The position numbers were made by a program, and so were the translations under genes. Positions 1 through 11,820 of a stretch of 64,000 nt of DNA are shown here, in pieces (within the stretch, counting starts at the first letter, position 1; the number at the start of each line of letters is the position of its first letter). Origin of the DNA: Promerops cafer (lineage: Eukaryota; Chordata; Aves; Passeriformes; Nectariniidae); the NCBI GenBank assembly GCA_013398275.1, contig VZSE01014922.1, forward strand, positions 6,586,963 to 6,650,962, written 5' to 3'. The notes beneath the pieces were generated by a model. It saw only the letters and a program-made list of their open reading frames with translations, was not told where the DNA came from and made no database searches.

Positions 1-400
1 ACATGCTTGTTCTGGTCGTGCTGGAAAGTCTCAGAAATCAGATGTGAATGAAGGGCAAAGGGGAACATGACTCCTACACAACAGAAGTGTAAAAGCCTGT
101 AGAAAGCTTGCACTTAAACGAAGGGCTTGAGAACAGAAATAACAGAATAAAGACAGAATAATAGTAAAGACAGAATAACCGTAAAGACAGAATAACAGCC
201 ACCTGTAATATTGTTCCAGGAGCCCTTTCTTTGTTGCTCCTTCACCCAACACAGATAACATAGAGTACAAAGGCTCTCATCAAACAAACCTTTCCAGATG
301 ATCAGAACCAGAACTGCCCAATCTGTTTCTGGACTTGAATTGTAACTGCTGTATTAGTTGAGCATTAGTAGAGGATTTTAGAGTGCAAGGGGATAATTTC
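1..400. other. unassigned sequence upstream of LTR fragment
   Basis: No gene or known repeat is recognised here apart from the short 17 bp tandem array listed separately. The right part may belong to the same retroviral element as the LTR fragment that begins near 400, because the boundary of that fragment is not sharp. Short open frames on both strands are not convincing. Confidence 0.4.
147..197. repeat. 17 bp tandem repeat, three copies
   Basis: Three adjacent 17 bp copies sharing the core AAAGACAGAATAA occupy 147-163, 164-180 and 181-197. The first copy differs from the other two at its edges. A partial related sequence (ACAGAAATAACAGAAT) lies just before it. This is a small minisatellite seen directly in the sequence, with no sign of function. 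Confidence 0.9.
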
Positions 401-1069
401 TGCACTTCATGGCTCTGTGGCAGGGCTTCTCTAATATAGTTTGTCTGAAGCTCCCACTCCTCCTGTGCCAATGGGGGAGCAGAGATCCACTTGCAGCCCA
501 TGGAAGAGCCCATGCCAGAGCAGGTGGTTGCCTGAAGGAGAATGTGACCACATGGGAAGGCCATGCTGGAGCTGGGTCCTGGCAGGAACTGTAGCCCCAT
601 GGAAAAAGGAGCCCATGCTGGAGCAGATTTGCTGGCAGGACTTGTGACCCTACGAGGGACACACTGGAGCAGGACAAGAGTGTGAGGAGTCCTTCCCTTG
701 AGGAGGAAGGAGCAGCAGAGATGATGTGTGAAGTGACCACAGACCCCATTCCCCTGTCCCCACATGCCACTCAGTGAGAGGAGGTAGAGAAATTGGGAGT
801 GAAGTTGACCCCAGGAAGAAGGGAGGGATGGAGCAAAGATGTTTAGAGATTTGGATTTATTTCTTATGATCCTGCTCTACTTTGATGGGTAATAGATTAA
901 ACTAAGGTTTTTTGCCCATGACAGTGATCAGTGAGTGATCTTCCTCTGCCATTATTTCAGCCCACAAGCCTTCTGTAGTGTTTTTCTGTCTTCCTGTCCA
1001 GCTGAGATTGGGAAGTGATAGAATGGCTCTGGTGGGCATTTAGCATGTAGTCAAGCTCAACACACCACA
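400..1069 (+). mobile_element. ERV LTR fragment (3' portion), avian type
   Basis: The segment matches my memory of a common bird endogenous-retrovirus LTR. It has several degenerate units of roughly 50 bp built on GAGCCCATGCTGGAGCAG-like wording (near 505, 560, 612 and 660). A purine-rich GAGGAGGAAGGAGCAGCAGAG stretch follows near 700. Next come a TTTATTTCTTATGATCC block, an ATAGATTAAACTAA polyadenylation-like region near 890, and a terminal part ending in CACACCACA at 1069. The 5' part of the family is missing, so this is a truncated copy. It is noncoding: the open frames over it are accidental. The left boundary is uncertain by about 50 bp, and the Repbase subfamily was not determined. Confidence 0.75.
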
Positions 1070-2389
1070 GTCAGAGATGTGATTTGGCTGAAAACTTACC
1101 TGCAAAATTTATTCTCACCAAAAGCAAATACTGGAGTGGTTACTTGGTGTTTGGTAATTTCAAATCTGATGGTCTGGCTCCAGAGCAGCTGCCTTCTGAA
1201 GCCACATATGTTGACCTATGCATGCAGCTACCCTAGCCCCTTGAAATATCCCATATGGCTTCAATCAGACCTACTGTACTGCATAGAACAGTCATTTTAT
1301 TAGCAGATCTTCTCTTAGGCTACTTCAACACAAAAAAAGCAGGGTCAAGGCACAGATGCTGGCAGTGGTCCACAATCATCTGTTCTGTTTTAACTGCAAG
1401 CACAGCCTCTTGCACGGCTTTGGCTCATGCCAAGTAGCAGTGTCCAGACAACACCCAGGCACAGCTCAGGAGACACCAGATGCCAAGGATTGTTTCCAGG
1501 CGACAATTTGGGCATGGACATCGTGTTTTGAGGATAAAGGAAGCAAGCTTGAGCATATGGAGGTGATCCATTGCCATGTATCTTGGACTCAAATCCCTGG
1601 TCAGATCAATTCAGTGCCACAGAAGTTGCTTTCCAGTCCAGTCCCTAAAGGCTGACCTTTACAAATGGGGAATCAAAAATGCCCCTTATAGCAGCAGTGG
1701 AAAATACTGCCTTGCTGGAGAATGCAGCACAGCAACATCTGAGATGTTTTCAGCTGCCTCTGGAGGAGGAGCCTTGGGGCATCTGGATCCAATCTTAGCC
1801 TCAGGCTGTCAATAATTTAAGTAACTTTGTCCCACAGGTTTTAATGATGGCAAATCATATATATTTACATCAAATTAGTTATTTACTATGAGAAATGACT
1901 AGACAAAAGATCTTAATCAGAATTATTTATTACACAGTAAAATCTAGAACTACTAATAGTGTCTAGTGTAATATAGTGCACTATATTAAAGCTAGCAAAA
2001 AGAAGCAATTATTAATTAGAGATTGATGTAACTCAACAATATCAGCACTTGTGGGCAGGTCTCTTTCTCTTAACCTCGAGGAGTATCTTTTGTGGGTGTC
2101 CCTGACACCCAAGGAAGCAGTCACCACACATTCTAAAGAGGAATAGTTAGAAGTTAGAAGAACTGAACTGTATGAAAGTGAACTGGACTTTTACAGTATA
2201 ATTTGATTGACTGTCATTCATATGTCCCCAGGTCATCTGTGTCAGCTTAGCATTTTTAGATAAGGATACTTTACCATATCTGCCTCACTATCAGGGTGAG
2301 TCAGAGTGGTTTTAGCATAATTCAACACCAAAACCTGCATGACATCCCCTCTCAGTCCACCACTGATAGCCTTGCAAATAGGGCATTAT
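1070..2389. other. unassigned spacer between two LTR fragments
   Basis: No gene or repeat family is recognised. The first half (1079-1815) is of moderate GC with overlapping open frames of up to 99 codons that show no domain. The second half is AT-rich and contains a perfect 20 bp palindrome, listed separately. Because it lies between two oppositely oriented pieces of one LTR family, it could include unrecognised internal retroviral sequence, but nothing in the reading frames shows gag, pol or env motifs. Confidence 0.4.
1969..1988. repeat. perfect 20 bp palindrome
   Basis: Two 10 bp half-sites, TAATATAGTG and its exact reverse complement, abut with no spacer. A spacer-free palindrome is not an efficient RNA hairpin. 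It could be a dimeric protein site, a transposon-end relic, or chance. Confidence 0.85.
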
Positions 2390-2429
2390 TTGAGTTGCTT
2401 GACCACATTCCAGGTAGAGCATCCTGCTA

Positions 2430-2760
2430 CACACGTGGACTCGGGCACAGCTGCCTCACCCTGGGCTGCACAATTGGCTGCAGGGGAATCTTTGCTCCGG
2501 TGCCTGGAGCACCCCCTTCTCCTTTTTCCGCACTGACCTGTGTGTCTGCAGGGCTGTTTCTCTTGCTTGATCTGACTGCTGTCTCCAGCTGCTGCCACCA
2601 TCACTGATGGGCTCAGCCTTGGCCAGTGGTGGGTCCATATTGGAGCTGGCTGGCATTGGCTCCATCGGAAATGGGGAGGTTTCTGGAAGCTTCTCACAGA
2701 AGCCACACCTGTATCCCTCCACTGCCAAGACCTTGCCATGCAAACCCAGTGCAGTGACCA
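2430..2760 (-). mobile_element. ERV LTR fragment (5' portion), inverted
   Basis: Read on the minus strand, this region carries wording I associate with the 5' part of the same avian LTR family as at 400-1069. It runs from a GGGTTTGCATGGCAAGG start, through GGCTTCTGTGAGAAGCTTCC and GAGCCAATGCCAGCCAGCTC. It continues through GGACCCACCACTGGCCAAGG to TGCTCCAGGCACCGGAGCAAAGATTCCCCTGCAG. The 3' portion of the family is absent. The right edge could extend to about 2825. A 144-codon minus-strand open frame covers it, but LTRs of this type are noncoding and I treat the frame as accidental. Confidence 0.65.
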
Positions 2761-4008
2761 AGCACATGGTGTGGCTCTGTGAATGCTTGTACCGTCACAG
2801 GGCAGGCACCTGGACTGCATGACAGGGGCAAATCTGGGATGACTGCTTCCAGTGCAAACATGGATTTTGGTAACATTTTAAGGCAACCGTGATGTCATTT
2901 TCAGAAAGCTGTGTTATCTTCCCTGAAGATCTAATTTTTGCCCTGGCTCCTTAAGACACTATCCAGCTTGCAGATATTCATTCTTTCAAGTGCTTAAGCA
3001 TGAAAGCAATGAGACTTGTAGGTTGAATGAAGTTAGATATGCATGCCTCATTAATAATACTTATTTTATTTTGAAAATGTGTTAATATATATATTTTATC
3101 TGTAAATAGAAAAAATGAAAAGCAGAAATATCAAAACCAGTATTCTAACACCACTTATTGCTGTGTCTTGGTTTTGAATTAATTTTCATATTTCTTATTT
3201 AAAATATCAACTCCTGAGATTGCTGAGACCTTCTGTTTTTAAGTAGAGGGCTTGGTGAACTTGTGTGGCCACTTCATTAGTGTAAGCAATTTTAAAAAAT
3301 AATATGCCACTAAAATAAAGGTTAGCCAACTAATTAATGAGAAAAAAGCTTCAGTTCTTTACTTCCAATCTGTAGTTGGCATACTGGTTTTATTCACTGC
3401 TTATTTGCCTATAATGTACCCTCTGGCTTAGTTAGGCAGAGTAGCAGAAACTACTAAAATCAGCATGTGTGTTTTTTGGATTCTTTTGACTATGTGCATT
3501 TCTAAAAACTATCAGGTGACTATTTTGACATGTCACAAATCTGCTTTCTTTTACCCTGCTTTTAAATCAATTCCTGCTCTGAAGCCAATTCTGTCAATAG
3601 AATATTATTGTCTTTCAGGGAATTTGGGCTGCATCCTGAAAAATAGATAAAATATAAAAATTCCTTTAAATAACAAGAAGAAAGAGGTTGGTTTGTGATT
3701 TTGCATTTCAGCCAAGTCTGTTAGTGTACTAGTTTCCTTCATCTTTCAAAATTGTAAAACATGTAGTACATGAAGAAGAAAAGTAAGAAGGTAGCAAACA
3801 TTTGTCAAAACAGTACAAAAGATCTGTTAATAATGCTTATTAATATGTTTTAAATAGAAAAATTAGGGCTGTTTGTTTAGGTTTTTTTGGTCACAAGAAA
3901 GAAGCCTAGTGCAGAATTCCATTTAGGTAATTTTCCTATTAATTTATTAAATATTATAGTGTTTAAACTGAAACAGCAACACAGAGAAGAAACCCTCTGG
4001 TCTCAAAA

Positions 4009-4056
4009 AGTCTAACATAAACATAACATAAGTCTAACATAAGGCAAACATAAACA
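4009..4056. repeat. degenerate 22 bp tandem repeat
   Basis: AGTCTAACATAA occurs at 4009-4020 and again at 4031-4042. Shorter ACATAA echoes lie between and after them, so the array is built on a 22 bp period with internal slippage. It is a small local duplication without visible function. Confidence 0.75.
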
Positions 4057-4086
4057 GATTTCTTTTTACTATTGAATTTGAAAAGA

Positions 4087-4115
4087 TTATCATGAAACTC
4101 AAGCTATCATGATAA
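4087..4115. repeat. 9 bp perfect inverted repeat, 11 nt loop
   Basis: TTATCATGA at 4087-4095 and TCATGATAA at 4107-4115 are exact reverse complements separated by 11 nt. The stem is AT-rich and weak, and there is no extended duplex of microRNA-precursor length. Confidence 0.85.
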
Positions 4116-5091
4116 ACCCATGGTCCCAGTGGGTCTATCATCATAGCACAATACCTTCTGTAATTCATGGTGACAGCAGGGTGTTCAGTTTTTCTATAGA
4201 CATGTCCCAGTCACAAAACCCCACTGGTACAGGTAGGTTGTGGTATAGAGGCATCTGGTGAGCAAGAGGAGGCCAGGGCTGTACAGAGGAACCAGATTCA
4301 TCTGAACAAGAGGATGAGCCTGTCTCTGAAGCATTGACTGTCTAACCCAACAATAGTCAGGCCTAAAATGGCCTTAATGTCTCTTGCAGAATCTGGATGG
4401 ACATGTCATCAAATGGATGCAGAGCTAAAAATAACCCTCTTTATCCGAGTCATAGCTGAGACAAGGTTTCATTCAGCAATGTATTTTGCCATTTCCCTGG
4501 ATGAACATAGCAGCATTTAGATTTCATTTTCCAAATTTGTGAATCTAGCAGTTTTCATGAACCCACAGATGTAGTGAGAAGTAGAGGTGCCCTATAACTT
4601 ATAACATCATCCTGAGATGGTGGGAGTATTGTATGACACAGCCTGACAAGAGACACTAAATAGAAAACCATATTTCTGACACTTCACTTTCCTTGGAGAT
4701 TTGCAACTTGTACACAGTCTACGATCATGCACTGCTGACAAAGTTCTTGCTATTGCTGGCATTTCACTGAAGCTGGGGCAAAATATTGTTCTTTAATTTC
4801 ACTGCTTTTCTCCAGTTAGAATCATAGGTACTTTCTTTTCAGAAAAAATTTCACCAGTTTTCATATTGATATTATACTGATAAATACCAAAGTAAATGCT
4901 ACTACTATAAAATGTGAAAACTTGCATTGCCTGCTAGATTTTCAGTATTACTGTGGTGGTCCAAGAAGAGAGCACTGGTGGGTACCATCTGAGATGTGAG
5001 TTTAACTACTGATGAGCAAAACCGGCTGTGGCTTTAGCAAACTGAGACCCTACTTGCTGTAAAGAGTTTTGCAAGTAGTACAGAGAAGAAG

Positions 5092-5117
5092 AGCATATCT
5101 CTCTTCTGAGATATGCT
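5092..5117. repeat. 10 bp perfect inverted repeat, 6 nt loop
   Basis: AGCATATCTC at 5092-5101 pairs perfectly with GAGATATGCT at 5108-5117 across a TCTTCT loop. A G-T and an A-T pair extend the stem by two outward. The stem is far shorter than the roughly 30 bp of a microRNA precursor, so it is recorded only as a hairpin-forming sequence. Confidence 0.85.
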
Positions 5118-6044
5118 TTGTAAGGTGATAAGTGGTTTGGGACATGTTTGTGAAGATTTCCTCTCAGCAGTGAGGACAAGTATAGGATTCTCCAACACAC
5201 AAGTGCTCTGGTTTCAGAACGGGGATATGGGTAGCGAAGAGGGAACAGAGATTATCAGACGTGTTATGTCAAGAGAATGGTTGGCTGTCTGAGGAAGGAG
5301 GCTGATTACTCAGGCCCCCTGAAGCTACTCAGCATTGGAAGAGATTCCAGGGACAGTAACTGTGGTGGACAAGATGGTCATCATGGATAACCTGTACCTC
5401 ATGTAGAGGCCATGGTGAAGGATGGGGATGAACCAGCCACCTTCCATAGAAGACAGAAGAACGTCCTTAGGACCCCGCCAGCTGGTGATGCAGAGAACTA
5501 CTGAAAGCAAAACCCTACAGTGGGGTGGGGAAGGTACAAACTCAAACCTTTCTATTTATGTTGCATTAGATTTCATTGCTTTGAGTTTTGTTGACATAAA
5601 AAATATATTTTTCTAGCTTTTATTATACAGTATTTATTGTTTTTTAGTTGGATGAAACCTATTAGGGAGACAAAAGGGTATGTTTGCAGTCTAAAGCCTG
5701 CTAATCTCCTGTGGAATCTCCGTATAAGGGACAGGTTTAAGCCTATTTGTCTCATTGCTATGACTGACTTGGGCTCTCATCACACAGACATATTGAACAC
5801 AGACAAGAGCTGATATGAAAAATAAAAGGTGAAGTGACAAAGATCCCTGAAACTTAATGATGTACAAGGGAATTGGGGAAGGTAGAGGTGCTGCTGTGGA
5901 GGGACGAAAATACAAGTTCATATACCAAAGCAATAAGCCAATAAAAGCAGTCTTTGTGGTAGCACTCCAAGTTTCTTTGAGGTAAGGAAAAATTGCATTC
6001 ATCAAGATTAATGAAAAGTGATGGACCAGACCAGAAGTTGTGAG

Positions 6045-6275
6045 CTGTAAGTGTATCAAAGTTAGATAAGGGGATGTCTTACTATCAGTTGGGACAGTGA
6101 AGCACTGGAAGATTTTCCAGGGAGCCTGTGGTGTCTCTGTCACCCAGAACAGATTAGGAACACATCTGCTAAGAATAAAATAGATATATTTGATCCTGAT
6201 TAAGGACTGGATAAAGCAGGGCAGACTACCTGACCTCTTACAGGTCTGATTTGTTGATTGCAGCACAGGAGGATA
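6045..6275 (+). mobile_element. old CR1 LINE 3' relic
   Basis: The order of degraded CR1 landmarks is preserved on the plus strand. An AGTTAGATAAGGGGATGTC block stands where CR1 has its AGATTAGA...AGGAAA stretch. Then come AGTGAAGCACTGGAAGATTT, CCAGGGAGCCTGTGGTGTCTC, and near the end GGGCAGACTACCTGACCTC followed by TTACAGGTC. These match the familiar TGAGGCACTGGAACA, GAGGTxGTGGAGTCTCC and GGACTAGATGACCTCxxxAGGTC landmarks at reduced identity. The terminal ATTCTGTG octamers are not recognisable. A 191-codon minus-strand open frame (5691-6266) runs antisense through it and is probably accidental. Confidence 0.55.
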
Positions 6276-9072
6276 TGAAATACGGTGCTGTTTGGATAGA
6301 TAAGAAAAGCTGAAATCCAGAGATTTTCTACGCTATGAAATTTAGTTATACTGACATGTTAATGATACAGGGACTGGAATACACCTTCTGAGTTCTGACA
6401 AGGATGAGCCATTGGAAGTTTCTAGGTCCTGAGGGAGACTTGGGGGAGCCAGGCTGGGGGATTATCAAGGTTCAAGTTAGAGAAGGTTTCAAACTGTAGT
6501 AAACAAAATCAGAGGGAGAAGATGGAAAGATGCAAAAATAGCTAGAAAGAGAAATGGAGAAATTCTGTGATTGTAAATGGCAGAGAGACCAGGAAAAAGA
6601 TGAACAGAGGTAATCAGGATGTTCAAAAAGGACAAATACCAAGAACTGGGAGAGTGGGCATGGGGATAACAAGAAAATACAGAGGAGTGGCTATATTGAA
6701 GTGAAAATAACCAAGTTATCAGTCCCAAATTATCAGTCCTTAATGGCAGAAGAAGAAGGAGGCAGGGTAAAGAAAGGATGTATTCCTGCAAGTGCAGTTT
6801 CTGAAGCCTGCCTTCTCATTTCAGTCTTTACTGGGGCTGCTTGGAGTTTCTCATTGAAAAAAACCACATTATCATCTGGCATGTGAAGGGCTCTGTTACT
6901 ATAATGGACTGCTCAGGAAGGCAACTGCAAAAATTATTTCTTTCAAAAAGGCATAACTTGTTGGGTTGTGTTGCAGAAGTTATGCAGGCTTCTGTAAAAA
7001 CAGGCCTAAAGCAGCTGCTTTTGACATCAACTACAACTGTCAAGCATGGTTTTCAGACTGATATTTTGATACTATTGGAGGAACTATCAGTCTGTTTTTT
7101 GTAGAAACCCTTTTACAATACTTTAAGTTTGAAGAAATTATATGATAATAGTTGTACTTGCATGAGGATCTTCCTTGCAGATCTGCCATGGGCTGTTAGG
7201 AGCATATTTGAATCAGGCATGTTCAAGCCCAGCATTTAAACATTGCTATAATTCTCTTGGAAATATCTCCAAAAACTTTTGTTTGTTTCTTTCCCCTAGT
7301 GAAAAGAGTTTTTGATTTAAATGTTCCCCTCACAGTATGTGCAACCAAAGATTACCACCAAATGCACAGGGAGAAGAGACAAACTTGTGAGCCTTTTGTA
7401 CAAGGTAAATGAAGTTTCTGGACACAGCCAGTCACCTGCTCCCTGCCCCAGCCCCATGGTCTGACCTGCTTGGGTGGAACCCTCTGTGCAAGTAAGGCTG
7501 AAGTAAATGAGCTGTGTCAGCACAAGGTTTCCTGAAGGACAAAGTCCTGACACGGAGGAAACTAAAGCAGGTTTTTAAATCCTTCTGGCACAATAAGCAG
7601 CTTTTGCAGAGCAGGGCAGACTATGTGGGATTTTGATTTTGTTTTGTAAATGGAGGTTGTGAACTCCATAATTCTTGAAGAAAATTATTATTGTGTGGAA
7701 CTGGTTTCAGCTATGCACATGCAAAATACCCTTTCTACCTGTGTTTGGAGGAACCCCATGGTTCTTCTACCTCTAAAAGCTTGGCTGAGGGTTCCACAGA
7801 AGCAGGTTAGATTGAGCAGGATAATAAACATCTTTCTCCCTGTTTAGATTCCCCAGGTACTTCTAAGAGGCGTACATGTTTTGCTGAGCACTCTCTATTT
7901 ATATCTACAATGTGTAATTCAGTGGGAAACACTTCAAAAGGTCTCCTCTGGGAAACTTGGCTTTAACCTTTCATTAGGTTCAATAAGGATCTGCAAATCA
8001 GGTTTACACTCTTCAGATAATCACTCATGTTAAAAATATGGGAAACAGAATACCCTGAAAATTTGAAGGAACCTCTTTTATGAAACAGTTCAGTATGAAT
8101 TTCACTGTTCAAGGAGCAAAAACGTTTATTAGAAAAGAGATGAAATTTGGAGTGGAATAAGAATCCTTAGACAGTCCTAGCTAAAATTTGCCCAGTTCAG
8201 AACTCTGCTGGGAAGCTGTATCAGTGTGCTACGAGTCCAGTGGCACCCTCCCACTGTACAGCCCAGGGCACATCAATAGCACACTGGCTATGTGAAGGAA
8301 AGTGGCCTTGAACACTGAACCCCAGCTACGTCACCTCTTGTCTCAGTTTGGGAGTTATTCCAACCATCTCCAGGGTAAAGGCTCCTCTAGGTCTGCACCC
8401 CCATGGGCATGGGGTAGCCTTGCTGTCCTGCCTCAGTACACCCATCCGGTGGAGAACTGGTGGCCTCTCATAAAAGTCATTTGGGACATTTGTAATGGAA
8501 AAAAGCATCCAATATATTAGCTGTCTCTTAGTGTGAGAGGGGCACCACAGACTCAGAGGAGAAGGAGGACCAAAGGCACTGCAGTGAAGATCTGCCCTCT
8601 GTTCTCGAGAGAGGCTTTTTCTCAGTCCTCTTGAAGCAGACAATTTGCTGATCAGTCCTTTAGGAACAAGCCTTGGCTGGGGCTGTTAGCATGGGCACAA
8701 CATTGCACTGTCAGATTGTAATGCCTTTTACTTGGGAATTGCCTCAGATCTGCCCTCAGAATTTCTGCAGAGAAATTCTGTCTGTGGGTATCCCTACATC
8801 TGAGTTATCATAAACAGTACTAGAGTATCACTTAGTGTTTTGTTCCCTAACACTTCCTTTCATGAGACTGTTATTTTAATTGCAGATAGCTTGGCCAGGT
8901 TTTTTAGGATTGTGTTTTACATGACAGTATCCTGAAGATTTTAGCCAATGTGGTTTCATTGTGTTGTCCATTTTCCAAAATCTGGCGTTATTGGAATGAT
9001 AATGTTCGTATTCTTTTTGTAAATGGGAAACTAGGGGAGGTGGTGTGTGTGAGTGAAATAGAAAGAGTTGTA

Positions 9073-9089
9073 TTTTTTTTTTTTTTTTT
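9073..9089. repeat. poly(T) run, 17 nt
   Basis: Seventeen consecutive T residues follow GAGTTGTA and are followed by AATAGCAG. It could be an antisense poly(A) tail of a retroposed sequence, but no flanking target duplication or recognisable element body adjoins it. Confidence 0.9.
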
Positions 9090-11186
9090 AATAGCAGTAA
9101 AAGAACAATGTTTAAGAGGGAATGAATGTAAATGGAAACCTTCTGGTTGAAAATCAGAGAATTTTTGACCATTTCAGATGGGGTCATAAGTTAAATTGTT
9201 CCATGTTTATAGAAATCATTATTTATACAAATAATTACAGTTTAAATGATTATAATTATGCAGAGAACTGTTACATGATTGCTTGTAATATGAGACTTGA
9301 TTTATCAGACCAGGACAGCCCTTCTATGAGTTTGTATTTTCAAGTCCTTCATTCTGTGTTAATGTAGTTCACCTTCGTAACAGTACAATTTCATCCATTC
9401 TTGGGTCTTGCCTAGTTCAATTATTCTGGTAGTATTCTAGTCCCCAAGACAAAAGGTTTTCTTATTTATTTCCAGTGGTAGATCTGACTGGAAAATTCTA
9501 TTCTATTCTTTTCTAGTAATTTCTGTGTAAATAGGGGAGAGAGAACATTGGGTTTGCTTTTATGTTTTTCTACATTTTTTAAATTAAACCACAACTCTGC
9601 ATTCCATTGTGTGAATATCAGCAAACACCATGTGTTTTCTTTGCAGCTGGCATTTTGAAAGGATATTAACTTGTTGTGGGACTGCTGCTTGAGAAATAGA
9701 CTTCCAGCAAAATAATGATGTATGCTGTTTAATGAACTAAAAGGAGCTCTGAATTGCAGATCCAAACCTCTCTGGATAAGAAGAAAACCAGTAAAAATTG
9801 TCTCAATCAATCCAGTGTCTTGCATTTATACTAAAGAAAAACAAAATGATGAACCTTTCCCCACTCGGTCTCCAAGAGTACCTGTAATGCAGCTCTATGG
9901 GACAACTCTTTTTATCTATTAGACACTGTTTTGAAGAGATGAATTGGGGGAGATCAAAGATGTATTTTAGGGTCAGCTAAATGGTGTTTTTCTTTGCTTG
10001 TCCTCTTGGCCTTTAGGCTTATCGGACTTGGGCAAGGTGGATTCCGTCACTGGGATCTCTGTTCCAGGGATGAACTGGTCCTGCTGTATGCTGCACCTTT
10101 ATGCATTCCAAAGCTGATGCTGATACTGCCACTTCAAAGGCTCCATTTTGCTTCAGGGGATTCTATCTTTAAAGCACTCAACATCAGTGGGAGGATTTTC
10201 ACATCATGTCACATCCCACTTTTGAAGTTTCTTGTTAATAGGGGTCGCCTTTGAAGACTTCCCACTCCTGAGAGGTTCTTCTCCCAGTTCTTCTTGTTGC
10301 AGGGATGTCTCTCACAAGATCTTTTTAGCATCCCTCCTGAGGATTTTCTATCTTTAGGAACATCCCTTAAGAGCTTCTTAATGTTTTGGCCTGAGTCTTC
10401 AGAAGAGTTTTGATATCCTTTAACAAGTTCCTGCTTATGAGAAGGGCCATGCAGTCTCTACTCAGTGTGGAGTTCACTGTAATCCACTCACCTGAGTAAA
10501 ATGAACATGACCTGGACAAAACTCTTCTTTATGAGCAGATTTCATCCTTCTCCCATTATTCAATTATATTTAAAAATTGAATATCTATTATAAAAATGAA
10601 GACATATGGATTGTGATAATTGTGGTTTTAATTAATGATGGACAATTGCATTTTTATCAAATCAGCTAACTCATGCTCAAATCCTTCACCTTTTTGGAGT
10701 AAAGACATTTTTATTTTGTTTTCTTGTGTTCACTTTCCTCTTGGTGTTGTATTTTTTTTGTCCAGGCTGGAAAATACCACTCCATTTAGTATTACAGGCC
10801 TTATTACAAACAAAAGGCACCAGAAAACTTATTTCAAAGTCTCTTATGAGATTCTCAAACCCCAGAAGTCTACATAGAAAACTAAACTATTGAGCATGCA
10901 TGTGAGGCAAGTTTTGACTTTCTGAGTTTATTACATGACTTAGTATGAGTGTTAGAGGAATAATTTCAGAATGCTGGTGCATGATTTGAGAATCTACTGT
11001 AATTTTTGTGGAAAGTTCTGTAAGTTAAAGGAAAAGGCAAACATGGATTTTTAAAAGTTTAAAATTATATGTAAATTGCATACATTTTTTACAAGTTCAG
11101 TAAATTCTCATCATCCCAGTTTTCATTCCAATGAATTGGGAATGTGCTTTTGGAATTCTTCACTGTCAGATGTCTTTCTTGTTGTG

Positions 11187-11216
11187 TTTATTTATTTATT
11201 TATTTATTTATTTATT
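11187..11216. repeat. (TTTA)n microsatellite
   Basis: About seven and a half uninterrupted TTTA units form a simple tetranucleotide repeat embedded in unassigned DNA. Confidence 0.95.
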
Positions 11217-11733
11217 AAGTTGACCTCCCTGGAACTGTGACCTTGGAATATGTGAGAAAGGTGGAAGAGAAGCTCCCTTGGAGTCACAAAGAGGAAAGAT
11301 TTTACAGCAACATTATGCAAGTAATAAACACTTTTGGAAAGCATTTAATGGAGAAGAAAATAGTTACATGAGCATGGGAATACAGACAATCTGGTGTTCA
11401 GTGTGCTTGTACCCTCTGACTGATTCACATGTTAGCCAGGAGAAAGGACAGCAGATGCATTGTGGAGACCATGGGGACCTTGACCAAGACCTGGATCAGT
11501 TCTGGACCTTTCACTCTTGAGATGATCTAGGGAGAGAACTTACTGGAGCAGGGAGGAATGGGGAGATTGGCTGAGATGTGTTTTGAACTACTTGAAAGAA
11601 GAGAGAAAGCAAAGTAGCAGCTCTAGGAGCTGCAAAGCAAAGCTGTGTGGAGCTACTTCAGAACAAAGAGCTCAGATGTAGCTAAATGCCAAAAACCTTG
11701 CTAGGGAATTATTTAGTCCCTTGAACAAAAAAC

Positions 11734-11734
11734 C

Positions 11735-11769
<35 letters not shown>

Positions 11770-11820
11770 AACCAAAACCAAACCAAAACAAAACAAAAAA
11801 AACCAAACACCAAAAAAACC
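11734..11820. repeat. (CAA)n microsatellite plus A/C-rich tail
   Basis: Twelve CAA units occupy 11734-11769. They are followed by about 50 bp of degenerate AAACC/AAAAC wording with no G or T. It is likely a decayed extension of the same microsatellite or an A-rich retroposon tail. No retroposon body was recognised to its left. Confidence 0.9.

Larger units (their letters stand above)
2826..6044. other. AT-rich unassigned region
   Basis: No gene or dated repeat family is recognised over this 3.2 kb. It is AT-rich to about 4.1 kb and of more mixed composition near 4.1-5.5 kb. It contains a short tandem duplication near 4009 and two perfect inverted repeats (4087-4115 and 5092-5117), listed separately. 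All open frames are under 65 codons, except the 191-codon minus-strand frame that begins in the CR1 relic and enters at 5691. Confidence 0.5.

Noticed and set aside
2386..2820. 144-codon minus-strand open frame
   Set aside because: It lies over an LTR fragment whose family is noncoding.
5691..6266. 191-codon minus-strand open frame
   Set aside because: No domain or family recognised, hydrophobic composition explained by base content, and it runs antisense through a CR1 relic. This length is expected by chance in a six-frame scan of 64 kb.
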